Made by a program: the position numbers and the translations under genes
Part shown: positions 44,929-57,659 of the stretch, piece after piece
Layout of the letters: every line of letters starts with the position of its first letter
How positions within the stretch are numbered: the stretch's first letter is position 1
Notes under the pieces: generated by a model
The model's database searches: none
What the model was told of the DNA's origin: nothing
The model's input: the letters and a program-made list of their open reading frames with translations, nothing else
NCBI GenBank assembly: GCA_903813345.2
Contig: CAIIXF020000003.1
Span: 30,891,248 to 30,955,247, forward strand
Reading direction: 5' to 3'
Length of the DNA stretch: 64,000 bases
Origin: Owenia fusiformis
Lineage: Eukaryota > Annelida > Polychaeta > Sabellida > Oweniidae

Positions 44929-47900
44929 TAGTCCAGTAAAACCGTGGCAAAAATTGACAAATGAAGGAAAAAATTGCAAAAGTATTTAAACCTAGTGTAA
45001 TCAATGCATAATGATGGGTTAAAAGACATATCAAAAATCTAGAAAAATCTAAGTAGTGGAAAACTTCGAAAATCACCATTTATACCCCCTGGGGTACTTT
45101 TACGAGGGGGTACTATGGTAAACCTTAATTATTCCTGTTATGTACCCCAGATCACATTCAAATTTTCAGGGATCATGCAGCTATACATAGTCAGTTACCA
45201 TGGCAAGTTTGATATTGATTGGTGAAATGATTACCATAGCAACACAATTTGATTACACAAAAGCTGTAAATATTTTGGATAAATCCAAAGCTTCCTTAAA
45301 AATAAAAACAAATGTCTGCTTATCTTTTTAAGTTATTCCAAATGAACACAAATTTGACCTTTAAAACAAATTTAGGGAGTTTTCAATAAGATAACATGAT
45401 CAAAATGATGAACTCGTGGATGTCTATGACTCTGGACTCTGTTGATATTTGGTGACTACTGCTCAATCTACTAAAAAGTGGGTGTGGTACTTTTGGTTAC
45501 ATTTTCTAACAATTTCATTTTGACAGTATCAATCACAGTCATATTTATAGGGGTCATGAATACAGATATTATAATTTGATATGGTAAATCTGAACATGAT
45601 TGGTCAAGTGGTTGCCATAGTAACACAACATAATGAATGCAAATAGTGGCTAGAGATCATTTCAAATAATCCTTATATCTTAACAGGTTGTTCCAATTAC
45701 ATTCACCTTTTAAGAGTTATTTTGTGTATGATTCTAACAAAATTAAGTTTGGATAATATTGATACATGGTTGTTATGGCAACTTAACTGATAATGCTGTT
45801 TGTTTTGACACATGCTTCGCTACTGTAGTATCTTCTTAGTACAAAATACGACAGGCCATGTCTTTAACTCTCTGTCTGTCTGGATATCTCCTTCTAGACC
45901 CTTCAATCTTGAGTCATCATGCTTGATCAATATTCTTAGTGGATCAATGAGTATCCTATTAAGGTCATAGGTCAATATCTCGGTATTTGGCATTTTAAGA
46001 TCCTGGGCGGATGCTGTGACCCTTGACGATCAATGATAAGGTAACCTGAAGTCAAGGTCAATGTTATGGGTCAAAGTCATTCCAAGGTCAATGATCAATT
46101 TCTAGGTGTTAAAGTATTTTGGGGCCTTTTGACCCACTTGTATGGGTAGAGATTGCTAGTATAAGTAATGGAATTATGTTCAATTTGAATTGTTTTCACA
46201 ATTCAAGTTTAAATGTACTTGTTAAAACATATTTATATCTACTTCCATTGTGTCTCAATCTTTCTGATATAAAGTTGTTTGTAAGAGGATGTATTCATCT
46301 CAGACTTTGGAGGCTGAGGCTGTACCCATCTTGAGACTCTTGAGACTGTACCATCTCCGATTCTGAAGGATGTATTCATCTTAAACTCTGGAGGCTGTAC
46401 CATCTTTGATTCTGGAGGATGTATTCATCTTAAACTCTGGAGGATGTACCATCTTAGATTCTGGAGGATGTACCATCTTATATTCTGGAGGATGTATTCA
46501 TCTTAGACTCTGGAGGCTGTACTATCTTAGATTCTGGAAAATGTATTTATCTTAGACTCTGGAGGCTGTACTATCTTAAATTCTGGAGGAAGTATTCATC
46601 TCAGACTTTGGAGGCTGAGGCTGTAACTATCTTGAGACTCTTGAGACTGTACTATCTTAGATTGTGAAGGATGTATTCATCTTAAACTCTGGAGACTGTA
46701 CCATTTTAGATTCTTGAGGAAGTATTCATCTCAGACTTTGGAGGCTGAGGCTGTACCTATCTTGAGACTCTTGAGACTGTACTATCTTAGATTCTAAAGG
46801 ATGTATTCATCTTAAACTCTGGAGGCTGTACCATCTTAGATTCTGGAGGATGTACCATCTTAGATTCTAGAGGATGTATTCATCTTAGACTCTAGAGGCT
46901 GTACTATCTTAGATTCTGGAAAATGTATTTATCTTAGACTCTGGAGGCTGTACTATTTTAAATTCTGGAGGAAGTATTCATCTCAGACTTTGGAGGCTGA
47001 GGCTGTACCTATCTTGAGACTCTTGAGACTGTACTATCTTAGATTCTGAAGGATGTATTCATCTTAAACTCTGGAGACTGTACCATTTTAGATTCTTGAG
47101 GATGTATTCATCTTAAACTCTGGAGGCTATACTATCTTAAATTCTGGAGGAAGTATTCATCTCAGATTTTGGAGACTGAGGCTGTACCTATCTTGAGACT
47201 CTTGAGACTGCACTATCTTAGATTGTGAAGGATGTATTCATCTTAAACTCTGGAGACTGTACCATTTTAGATTCTTGAGGAAGTATTCATCTCAGACTTT
47301 GGAGGCTGAGGCTGTACCTATCTTGAAACTCTTGAGACTGTTCTATCTTAGATTCTGAAGGATGTATTCATCTTAAACTCTGGAGGCCGTACCATCTCAG
47401 ATTCTGAAGGATGTATTCATCTTAAACTCTGGAGGCTGTACCATCTTAGATTCTGGAGGATGTATTCATCTTAGACTCTGGAGGCTGTACTAAGATTCTG
47501 GAGGATGCATTCATCTTAGACTCTGGAGGATGTACCATCTTAGATTCTGGAGGATGTATTCATCTTAGACTCTGGAGGCTGTACTATCTTAAATTCTGGA
47601 GGATGTATTCATCTAAGACTTCAGAAGCTGTACCATCTTAAATTCTGGAGGATGTATTCATCTTAGACTTTGGATACTGTACAATCTTAGATTATTAAGG
47701 CTATAACCATCTATGACAATGGAGGCTGTACCATTTTAGTCTCTGGAGGCTGTTCCCATCTTAAGACTCTGGAGGCTGTGCCCAATTTAGAGTCTGTAGA
47801 CTGTACCATCTTAGGCTCTGGTAGCTGAACTATGTTATAGTCTAAGTGCTCTACCATATTAAGGCATGGGATGTTACTTTCTAGCGATTGAGCCGCATGT

Positions 47901-49161
47901 TCTCTGGGGATTGGAACACGGTGCAGAATTTTGAATCAACATTGCAACATACATGTACACTCTTAACATACATATGGTAGAATACTCTCATAGTCAATAT
48001 ATTGCAAATGACATGGATTGAATAGGACCGCAACTTAGTCAGCACCTCAGCTTATTTCAGCAGTTGAGGTTACATTATTTATATTTTCACTTATCAGGCT
48101 ATTGCTGAAGCACTTAATAAAAAAAATAAGAACATTTATGATAATTACAGGCACAACAATTAGATTGAAAAATATTTGAACTCCTTTGATACTCCTTTTA
48201 AGTAAAAATGTAGTTAAGATAATAAGTAGGTGTCCCTGGCCCCGCCCACATTTTACATTAATCACGTTTTGTTACTATGACCTACTGTGAGTAATTTGCG
48301 ACCCATTGTTACTATTGACCAATTATGATCAAGATTACCATATCAATTGACGATAATGGGATTGATGACCCTATGAAAATGACTGTGATAATAATACCAA
48401 CATAAAATTAATAGGAAATGCAACCAAAAAGTGCCACGCCCACTTTTCAATTCACCCCTGCCCCATGATGTTAGAATTGTCAAAATTAAGAACATAAATA
48501 TATTCTGTTCATCTACAAAATTATATTTTATTGTATTTTACACACCATTGGCACAATAATATGTTGAATATTTGGTTGATATACCTCTTATTTTAAAAGG
48601 ATGATGTTGCTCTCATCCTGACCCTAAAACTGGCCCTAGAAAATGAACAAATTATAAGAACTTAAATAATTTTTTTCTGTCAAACAAAATAAGCTACAGT
48701 ACTGATATTCATAGTGTCTAATGTCTGATAGTAGGACAACTCTCATGACTTTTTAAAAGTCATCACTATGTCTAATGATCAAATTATAGGCATTTATAGA
48801 GAAAAATGGGTGAAAAAAGCATACAAGGTAAGGTCATGAACACACACAAAAATGAAATTTTCTCAATATTTTCAAACTCTCTTCTATGAAACTATCAATT
48901 TTGATATCTTTCTTATCCATACATGAAAAAACAAGGGACACTTTAAAAAGAAAGTAGTGTTATAATTTTTTTTAAATAAATTGTTGTCATTTTGGGGGGT
49001 CATTGAGGGGGGTATCTTCAGCATGAAAATTCATAGTCTTCCACTACTTAGATTTTTCTAGATTTTTGATATGTTTTTTTACTTATCAAGACACATTGAT
49101 TTCACCAGGTTTAAAAACTTTTGCAATTTTTTCCTTTATTTTTGTGTTTTTTACTGGACTA
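44929..49161. mobile_element. 4.2-kb foldback element with long imperfect arms and central minisatellite
   Basis: Ends TAGTCCAGTAAAA and complement TTTTACTGGACTA; flanks share TCA (44926-44928, 49162-49164). Inverted similarity extends far inward: ATCAAAAATCTAGAAAAATC left against GATTTTTCTAGATTTTTGAT right, and GTGGGTGTGGTACTTTTGG against CCAAAAAGTGCCACGCCCAC about 700-900 bp in. The centre is the array at 46270-47860. No transposase seen. Confidence 0.8.
46270..47860. repeat. minisatellite, GGATGTATTCATCTTAGACT units
   Basis: Dozens of degenerate units of about 24-26 bp arranged in pairs, such as GGATGTATTCATCTTAGACT-CTGGAGGCTGTACCATCTTA, with a longer variant containing TTTGGAGGCTGAGGCTGTAC. 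Higher-order repetition of roughly 190-330 bp is visible. Confidence 0.85.
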
Positions 49162-49546
49162 TCAGGCTTATTCCAACAAGTCATGGATACATTGGGTATC
49201 AAACAGTGTAAGTCAAGTGCCTATCACCCAGAGTCTCAATGAGCTCTTGTGCGTTACCATCAGCCGCTTAAGACCATGATTAGAGCTTTCTGTTTTGAAT
49301 ATGAGAAAGACTGGGATGAGGGCATACCATTGCTTCTGCTACCAGGGAGGCTAAGCAAGAATCATTAGGGTTCAGTCCATTTGAGCTAGTATTTGGTCAT
49401 TCTGTGCGTGGTCCACTTAAATTGCTCAAAGAAAAGTGGCTGTCAGAAACTGAAAAGTTTAATTTATTGAACTATGTCACTGGGTTTAAAGAGCGCCTAT
49501 AAAAGGCTTGTGAAATAACCAAAGAAAGCTAAATAGCCAAGATAAA

Positions 49547-51324
49547 ATGAAAACTTGGTATGACAGAAAAGTCAAAGAAAGATCTTTCCAGCCAGGTGAC
49601 AAAGTTCTTATATTGTTGCCACTTCAGACAAATCCATTACAGGCAAAATTCTATGGTCCTTATGTAGTGGATTCCAAGGTCAATGACCTCAATTATATTG
49701 TCAAAACTCCAGATAGGCGCAAAGAAACACAACTGTGTCACATCAATATGATAAAAAGGTACTTTGAGCCAGAAAAAGAGCATGGCTCAGTTAAACATGT
49801 AGTTACTTTGGCACCTGCCCTTGTAAAAGAAACTGATCTACAAGATCCAGATGATATCACTTATACTGATTTAGACTATAAAGATATCAAAGGTTTGTCT
49901 AGGTTAAAGAACTCTGAAGTATTATCAAATCTAGATCATAAATTGCACCATGTGACAAATGATCAAAAACAGCAAGTCACAGAATTAATTCATGAGTTCA
50001 CTGATATCTTCTCTGATGTAACGACTAAGACATCTATAGCTTATCATGATGTTGAAGTCCAAGATGTAAACCCTATTAAGCAACATGCTTATAGAGTTAA
50101 TCCATCAAAATCTGAAGATTTGAGAGCTGAGGTCAATTATATGTTAGAAAATGACATAATTGAAAAGAGCAATAGCCCATGGAGTTCACCTGCTTTCATT
50201 GTACCAAAATCAAATGGTGGATGTAGGCTAGTAGTTAATTATATCAAAGTGAATCGAGTAACAAAGACCGATTCTTATCCCATACCATGAATTGACGACT
50301 GTATTGACAAAATTGGAACTGCTAAATATGTCAGAAAATTTGATCTCCTCAAAGGATTCCTAGGGGTTCCATTAACTGAAAGAGCAAAAAACAGGTATCT
50401 GCCTTTGTTACTCCTGATGGTTTGTACCAATTTAAAGTTATGCCATTTGGTATGAAAAATGCACCTGCCACATTTCAAAGAATGATGAATGGCTTATTAG
50501 CAGACCTCAAAAACACTGGTGTATACATCAATGATGTAATTGTCTATTCTGACACTTTTGATGAACACATGTGTCTGCTGCATAAGTTGTTAGAAAGAAT
50601 CTCTCTTGCCAATTTAACCATCAATTTGGCTAAAAGTGAATGTTGTAAAGCCACAGTTGAAAATCTGGGCCATGTGGTAGGCCAGGGGCAGGTTAAACCA
50701 GTGAGTGCCAAAGTGGAATCAATAATACAACTCCCAGCTCCTACTAACAAGAAAGAATTGATGAGAAGTCTTGGAATGGCTGGCTGTTATAGGAAGTTTT
50801 GTTCAAATTTCTCTTCAATTGCTCTTCCATTGACCAATTTACTTGGAAAAAACATCCAATATGTGTGGTCTGAGCAATGTCATACAGCCTTTGATAAAAT
50901 CAAGGCCATACTAAGTGAACAACCAGTGCTTGTTGCACCTGATTTTAGCAAGCCATTCAAGATTCAAGTAGATGCTTCTGATGTAGGAATGGGGGCTGTC
51001 CTATTACAAGAAAAGGATGGTATTGATCATCCAGTGTGTTATTATTCAAAGAAATTTGATAAACATCAGAAAAACTACTCCACCATAGAAAAGGAATGTC
51101 TAGCATTACTTCTGTCATTACAGCATTTTGAAGTATATGTTAGTTCACCAGCTCATACAGTTACTGTATTTACTGATCACAATCCACTGACATTCCTTCA
51201 TAGAATGAAGAACAAGAATCGTAGATTGTTAAGGTGGAGTCTGTTATTGTCAGAGTACAATCTTGAAATAAGACACATCAAAGGCAAGGATAATCTAATT
51301 GCTGACACTCTTTCAAGAGTGTAA
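49547..51324 (+). pseudogene. integrase C-terminus, reverse transcriptase and RNase H
   Basis: The open frame 49547-50290 holds the integrase C-terminal domain and RT start (PWSSPAFIVPKSNGGCRLVV). A TGA at 50288 and a frameshift near 50390 follow. From 50422 RT continues (VMPFGMKNAPATFQRMMNG); the catalytic box reads YINDVIV, its first Asp replaced by Asn. RNase H has FKIQVDASDVGMGAVLLQ, STIEKECLAL and VFTDHNPL and ends TLSRV. Confidence 0.88.
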
Positions 51325-51603
51325 TACCTCAATTTCTAAGAGGCTATTTGACTTGTACTGCATCTGCCTGTACTTGTAGAGTGTGATTTGATAATATTAT
51401 TGTAATATGTTTTGGGTTTTACTCAGTCTGTAACTACTTAAGTAGATAAAATATTATTGTATTTGTACACTTATTATATTTGTAAAAAGATTAATGTAAA
51501 CAAATATTATGTAAGTTTCAACCTCATCTTTAGAAAATTGTTACCCTCGCTACACCAGATATTATTGTAAAAGTTTTTCATTGTATTCAAAACTTTTCTT
51601 TTA

Positions 51604-51613
51604 AGGAGGGAGG
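51604..51613 (+). promoter_or_regulatory. polypurine tract
   Basis: AGGAGGGAGG directly before the 3' LTR TGTTACAG. Confidence 0.8.
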
Positions 51614-52155
51614 TGTTACAGTACTGACTATTATTTTCTATTATATTCACATTGAGTTTAGTTTATCAATATGCATAAACTGTAACTGATCTTTGTTAAA
51701 GATCTTAGGTCAAGGTCACAATGACATTATAATTTGTAAACAAAACTGAACTGAATGACTCATTAACCCTTGGCCTTCTAGAAAGTACTGGAACTATAAT
51801 CATCTATACTCATTCAACCATCTGACTTAAGATGTCCAATCAGGTTGCTTTCTGGAGGTCATGACATTCTGGAAATGTCTTGACTTTGCCTTTGTACTAT
51901 ATAATGAGAAAGCTGATTGGACCTTGACAGCAGCATTTCAAAGTTTATCAAAAGGACATCTTCTTAGCAGAAAATTACAGACACCTACTGTGGGAACATT
52001 TATAACACAACAAACACACAACCTGAGGATTTTATATGGACATATATTACAACACACACTATATACGGATTACTGTATAACATGAAATATTGCCGTGGAT
52101 ATAAGAAACGGCAACATAAAATTCAGAAATATAACTAAGTAATTGAAGATCGATC

Positions 52156-52833
52156 TAATGGCCTAGTCACCTTGCCCGGCCGATGTCCGGCATCGGTAGA
52201 GCTCGGCGGATTTTTTTGGTGCCATCGAGCTCTCCTCATCGGAAGCAGAGCTCGGTGACGTGAACGGACTCCATCCGGACATCTTCAGGCGACCAACTGA
52301 ACACCGGCCGGTGACCGTACGGAGTCTGTCTCAAAATGGTAGTTTTTTTCTGCCGATGTGGCAGCAACTACCGGCCGGAGGTCGGCCGGACATCGGAAGG
52401 AATACGGCCGGTACCCGAGCAGGTAACAGGACACCGTGCAATCGCCGGCCGGGTTGTTAACGGGCTTTGAACAGTGACCGGCCAATGCTCTGTCCCACAT
52501 CGGCCGGAGCTCGGTCGGAGCTCGGCCGCTGTCCGTTAAAAAACCTCGTCCTCTGGTTGTCTCAGATGCACGGGACACCGGCCGATACTCGGCCGTGCAC
52601 CGGCCGATGTGTTTTCCGATGTGGTTACGATGGGGCTGCGATGACATGATGAGGATGCTCGGTGAGAGCCCGGTGAAATTTAACTCCGAAGTTAAAATTT
52701 CACCGAGCTACCACCGATGCGGTTTAAGCAACAAACGCCACGGATGTCCGGCCGGTGTTCGGCTGAGTTCGGTGAAAATTGCATCGCTGGCTCATCGTAA
52801 CCTCATCGGCCGGGCTATGTGACTAGGCCATTA
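52156..52833. mobile_element. GC-rich MITE, TAATGGCCTAGTCAC ends
   Basis: Perfect 15-bp inverted ends TAATGGCCTAGTCAC. The interior is strikingly GC-rich with many CCGGCCG, GAGCTCGG and CATCGG motifs and internal inverted repeats, unlike the AT-rich surroundings. The end pattern (TAATG, GTCAC, TTGCCC) is shared with the short MITEs at 3661 and 21552, so they look like one superfamily. Confidence 0.8.
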
Positions 52834-53396
52834 GTGGGCGATAATATGGTAGTTGTCTAACATGCGTCAACTTACTGTAATAGGGTAATTTTCGAACGAG
52901 TATCAACGATAAAATCGAGGCTTTATTCCCCAGCATAAAATTACAATAAAAAGTTAATAATAAATATGTTGCAGTTAAAATCCATGCAGTAAAATCTATA
53001 AAATATTAAAAGGATTGTCATGTTAAAGAGTTAAAATGTCAGAAGATCTAATTGTATCCAAAGTGCTTTGGAAATCCCAGTATTAAAAGTTTTTAATCCC
53101 AATATTAAACGTTTTTAATCCTGGTATTAATTTTCCTTTGTCTATCGAATGCAGGTATTATGTGAATAAATCCCTTGAATTGTCACTCATAATGTCAGGA
53201 TGTCAGATTTTCTGAGTCAGTCAAATGAACGTGATTAAAATTCAAATCAAAATTACATTGAAGGGTGTCAGCGTAGCAGTATTTTATTTGGCTTTACATT
53301 TAGGTGTGTCAGGTCGGCAAACTTTTATTCGGCAATAACAATTTTAATCCAATTCGGAAAATAAAGCATCCGGATTTTATACATGTTATACAGTAT

Positions 53397-54743
53397 CAGG
53401 GGCGTAGGAAGGTGTAAATTCAACACTACGCCAAAAATCCCGCCCAAAAATATGAAACAATTGTGTCAATATTCTATATCAAAACGCCTATATTATGCTC
53501 GTAAAACGTCATTTTATGGTAACAGAGATTTTAAGCTTGCAATATTCACAACCTAAATGTGAACGGAAATACTTAAGCGATGCATTTGTATGGGCGATTG
53601 GTCATACGTATAGGTTGGCGTTTCGATTTCATATGCAAGCTTTAAATCCCTGATACCTTTTTAATGTGCTTTAAAATGTTCGAATGATTTTCATCATTTA
53701 AAATCGCCTTGGAAAGCCTATCTTTTAAATCTCGACACAAATCATTCTCACTTTGCTAATGTCTCGAACGATTGAAACGACCAATTTCAAAAAAACAATT
53801 AGAGATTTTTTAATCATTTTCGAATAATTGAATTAAGATATATAGTATTGTCGGATTCCATCGTGTACCGTGCAATACAATACGTACAGATTAAAGAAAC
53901 TAGTTTGATCAATTGATATAAAGAAACGCATTCGTGATCAATGAAACAAATAAACACACTTACCACAAAGGTCAAATCGAGTTCAACGTGACTTAGGGGA
54001 TGCCAAAAAATGTTATAAAACAAGAATCTATTATTTTTCAAATGAAAAAAAAACTAGGTTATCGCTTTTCTAGAACTGAAACCAATGGAACATGTAATTG
54101 AATAATCAGCATTTTCAAGTTGTTTTTGTCTTTAACATCCATATTTCAAAAAGTACTACCAATAACAATTAGTGATTTAGTAAGAAGATAGATAATTGTT
54201 GACTTAACTATAATTTTGTGTCTATGATTTTGCATAGCAACGGAATATAAATCGATAGTGAAATTGAAAAATTGGGGTAGGGAAGAATAAAAAAATATAC
54301 ATCTAAATTTAAAGAGGTTCATCATTATAATTATATGATACCATAGTTAGCATAAGCATTACGGAAAATGAAGAAAAAATGTCAAAGGTATTCATCAAGT
54401 AGTTTTTGAAAAAAACAGTTTTCCTCTCAAATTCGTGAAGAGAACGCGATTCACGAATATTTGGCGAAATTGTATTTATAAGACAGTCAATAGTGGCTCG
54501 ATTTTCATGAAATAAAGCATGTTGGTAAGGGAATTCAATCTGTTAAATGATATTTGCCAGACAGACCAATAATGATATGGTATCCACAAAACATTTCTTT
54601 AGGCTAGTGTGCTCGAGATTACTTTTGCACAATACAATGAGAAAATATGACTAAAGAACATAGGAAAGTTAAAAAGTCTTTTTTATTCTCACTTTTCAAC
54701 ACTACGCACTGGCGTTTTGGCGTACATTGTTCCTACGCCACTG
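53397..54743. mobile_element. hAT-like non-autonomous element, CAGGGGCGTAGGAAGG end
   Basis: Ends CAGGGGCGTAGGAAGG and complement of TTCCTACGCCACTG; subterminal TTCAACACTACGCC and TTTTCAACACTACGC. The flanks share AGTAT (53392-53396, 54744-54748), a 5-bp duplication. No transposase frame in 1347 bp. Confidence 0.75.
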
Positions 54744-55060
54744 AGTATCATAAACATTTGTGGATTATCATTTAACATTTGTGGATTATCATCAAACATT
54801 ATTGGATACGAACATTATAGGATTACAACGAACATTATTGGATTATTACAAACATTGGAGAACTATTAACAATTATTGAAACTTTCGTGATCTGGAACAT
54901 TCTCAAGGATCGTCAACGACATTTATCTACAATTACATATCATAAGTGTTGACTTTTATATATTATTGTTATCATTTTTAGTTTTCAAAAATATATTACT
55001 GTACATTGTTATATTTTAATTGCTGTTTTTACTTTCTGTTATTTTCGAACGTAACAATCT

Positions 55061-55920
55061 ACACTGAGTAATGCAACAGCATATATTGGACAAATACTCT
55101 GGCTTGCATTTTTCTTTATATTAGATGCTGTTTGGCAGAGCAGGATGGCAATTCTCAATAAAGGAAAAGGACTCTGTGTATTAACATATGCACATTATGA
55201 CCAAGGTAAGAATGTACATACAATCAGATTGAAATCTCTGGATAATTCACTTCTTTGTACTGCTTATGTGTTTATATAATCAAACAGCATTTAAACATTT
55301 TTTAATGCTTAATATGAAAAATATTGAAACCTTTCCTCTTTGCTAAACAAAAAGAAGAGTCTCAATTCTGATCAAAACAAGTTATTTATTATTTAACTTG
55401 AATGTTTTTTGTAATTTACTTGAAGGTCTTCATGATCGGTTGATGACTGAGTTTGATGTGAACTGCGTCTACACAACAGCTGAGTGTTACAGCCTCATTG
55501 ACTCATAGTTACATGTACCTCAGATGCTGGGTTTAACATAACAATGCAATGTGTAAATAGACATTCTGAAGTAAAAACATTGAACCATCGACAGTGTCAG
55601 TGAAATATATAGAGTTATAGACTATAATGCACATGAATTTTCTGGGTTCATTTGGAATTTAATGAGTATATGTGCTTCCATAATATAATATAAATCCCAC
55701 ACATGGCAACTTGTACAAGTAAGACAATTTGCCAATCTCCACTTCATTGGTGCATTCAGGTGTAACACAGGTGAACTTTGGCACAGAGTGGGTGGACCTC
55801 CTAATTTTCACACGCATGGACTAGCAAGTTTCATATGTGTTGTTTAAGGTTGGGTTCCTGGATTTGGAGATACTCAAATATATGTTTTAGGTGTTTTTTT
55901 AATTAGAGCATACGTACCTT
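55061..55920 (+). repeat. segmental duplication, copy 2 (right half)
   Basis: Continues the copy whose left half is 38553-38653. It parallels 30604-31500 with small indels and substitutions. Confidence 0.8.
55125..55508 (+). pseudogene. unrecognised gene, last two exons (copy 2, nonsense)
   Basis: Exons 55125-55205 and 55426-55508 match copy 1 with intact splice sites (AVWQSRMAILNKGKGLCVLT; LHDRLMTEFDVNCVYTTAEC), but a TAG at 55506-55508 replaces the Trp codon of SLIDSW and truncates the last nine residues. The 16-kb retrotransposon lies just upstream. Confidence 0.6.
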
Positions 55921-57112
55921 AGAGGAGATATATTAAATTGAGTAAATGTTATAAAAAATAATTTATACATGTAGAAACAACTATTGTTTGCTGAGGCTTG
56001 AGTGATGATTTCACAAAATATCTCTATTTTCTGAAAATGGACACAATGCATATTTTTTAATGTATAAAATGGGAAATAATAATGAGAAATAAAAAATTAT
56101 ATAGTACCCCACACAAGTTTTTGATGGTTTCTTTGACCAGTGATTTGAACATCCTACCCTGTGTTATTTGTTATTAAAATTAGCACATGTTAACTAGCCT
56201 ACCTAACCATCGTCACCATACAGCGTCAAAAAATAGTGCCATACAGCTTTCTGTATGGTGACGATTATTAACTGATTTAAAGCAAAGCTATGATGAGGGT
56301 TTTAAAAAAATTTGATGAAAACAAAACGATTTCATTCGGAATAAAAACAGCATTCTCTTAGACATGGTGAAATTTCTTATTATGATAAATGTATTAATAA
56401 TGAGCACTACTCGGATTTTTTCTGAGTGAATCCGCCCACATTATATATTTATTTAATTATATGCAGTTTTTGAAATATTCTAGCTTGTGATAAGACATAC
56501 ATCCCCTGGGGTGTCTTTATTATTATTATGTAAATATGTTAATTTGATTTTAATAAATAAATCAAAAAAACTTAAAAAATGTTTTAATTTGACATCTCTC
56601 TCAATGGGAAATTCTTTTTTATTTTTAAAAAAAAATCCCACAATTCAGATTTTCTTTAAAAAAATTGGGATCATTTTATGCGACAACAAATGGATTTCTA
56701 AAAATATTTGAGAAAATTCACCGTCCAGAGCTTGAGTGTGTTATTCCATTGTGTATGACTAAAACTGCCAAAGGTCATTTAACAAAAACAAAATCACATG
56801 ACATTGTATTTTGGTATTATCTAAATAAACTAATAACTCAATAAATTATCAAGGTTAAAAGTTCAAGATCAAGATAACTGATAACCTATTTCAATATTGT
56901 TCTTATTTCCGCATATTACATGTACATGTACATTCAAAAGGAATTTTCAGAATATTCAGTACGATTGCTCAAATAATACCAGTAAATTGATGCAAAATCT
57001 CTATTGTTTAGAGCAACATACTTAGATATTGTCATTATAAAAGGTAAGTTACAGCAATAAGCTCATTTTGAAATTGAAATTAGCTAATGAAATTAGCTAA
57101 TGATTATAAGTT
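55921..57112. other. intergenic, nothing firm
   Basis: A short inverted pair CACCATACAGC/GCTGTATGGTG... (ACCATACAGCGTC to TTTCTGTATGGTGACG) at 56212-56262 is the only structure noted. Confidence 0.4.
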
Positions 57113-57659
57113 TTAACTAGATAACGGCAACTGCGCGGAGTAGCAAATCCCAACGAACAAAATATCAATTACCGAATTCCAATCAATTATACTCATTACT
57201 TTGGTTAAAATTGAAAAATTTATGATTTTAGAATTGCGAATTCCTGCAAAGCAGCCATTTTGAATTTTCTGAGCTACAAATCTGAAAGATAATACCATAA
57301 TTGTGATCTACTCCAAAATTCTCGAATCAGAAAAAGATACAATATTTGCAATCTGCTTTTAATTGCCTTTTATTTGAGTATAATAAAGCTATACTTCAGA
57401 AAGAAAATTTCTGTTTTCGGAATAAATGTGAAATAGATAGATGTTGCGAATATACTACCAAAATTTCAAACAATAATAATTACTTTGGTTTAGAATTAAA
57501 AATTTATGATTTTTGCGAAAAAGTCCCGTCATTTTTAAAGTGGTGGCCATCTTAAAAAAATCCATTTTGAATTTTCTGAGGTACAAATCTGAAAAATAAT
57601 ACCATAATTGTGATCTACTCCAAAATTCCTTCAATTTGAGTATTATATAGTTTTAAGTT
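57113..57659. repeat. 547-bp tandem duplication, unit 1 (empty site)
   Basis: Nearly identical to 57660-58023 plus 59769-59941. It contains the uninterrupted CAAACAATAATAATTAC at about 57467-57483. Confidence 0.85.

Larger units (their letters stand above)
43806..49546 (+). pseudogene. integrase region, split by insertion
   Basis: Frame around 44149-44925: zinc-binding HHCC (H-x3-H... CRSCHTC), first catalytic Asp in VLIDCVGPLP, second in SDQGSNFMS. After the insertion at 44929-49161 it continues with GLFQQVMDTLG and AYHPESQ, a stop, and FSPFELVFG at about 49372. The C-terminal part (WYDRKVKERSFQPGDKVL) is in the next frame from 49547. Its location upstream of RT is unusual. Confidence 0.85.
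38654..55056 (+). mobile_element. Ty3/gypsy LTR retrotransposon, Gmr1-type order, degenerate, with nested insertions
   Basis: LTRs begin TGTTACAG and end CGTAACA. The 4-bp duplication ATCT is at 38650-38653 and 55057-55060. Behind the 5' LTR is a primer-binding site matching the 3' end of tRNA-Pro, and a polypurine tract precedes the 3' LTR. Coding order is gag, zinc knuckle, protease, integrase, then reverse transcriptase and RNase H. In most Ty3/gypsy elements integrase is last; integrase first is the Gmr1-type arrangement. Stops, frameshifts and five insertions (40045, 42611, 44929, 52156, 53397) make it inactive. Confidence 0.9.
51614..55056 (+). repeat. 3' LTR, enlarged by two insertions
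   Basis: Starts TGTTACAGTACTGACTATTA and ends CGAACGTAACA. The last ~310 bp match the 5' LTR closely. A GC-rich MITE (52156-52833) and a hAT-like element (53397-54743) are inside, leaving about 1.4 kb of LTR proper, far longer than the deleted 5' LTR. Confidence 0.8.

Noticed and set aside
52260-52822. Several overlapping Arg/Pro-rich open frames
   Set aside because: All lie in the GC-rich MITE, on both strands; the stop-poor composition explains them.
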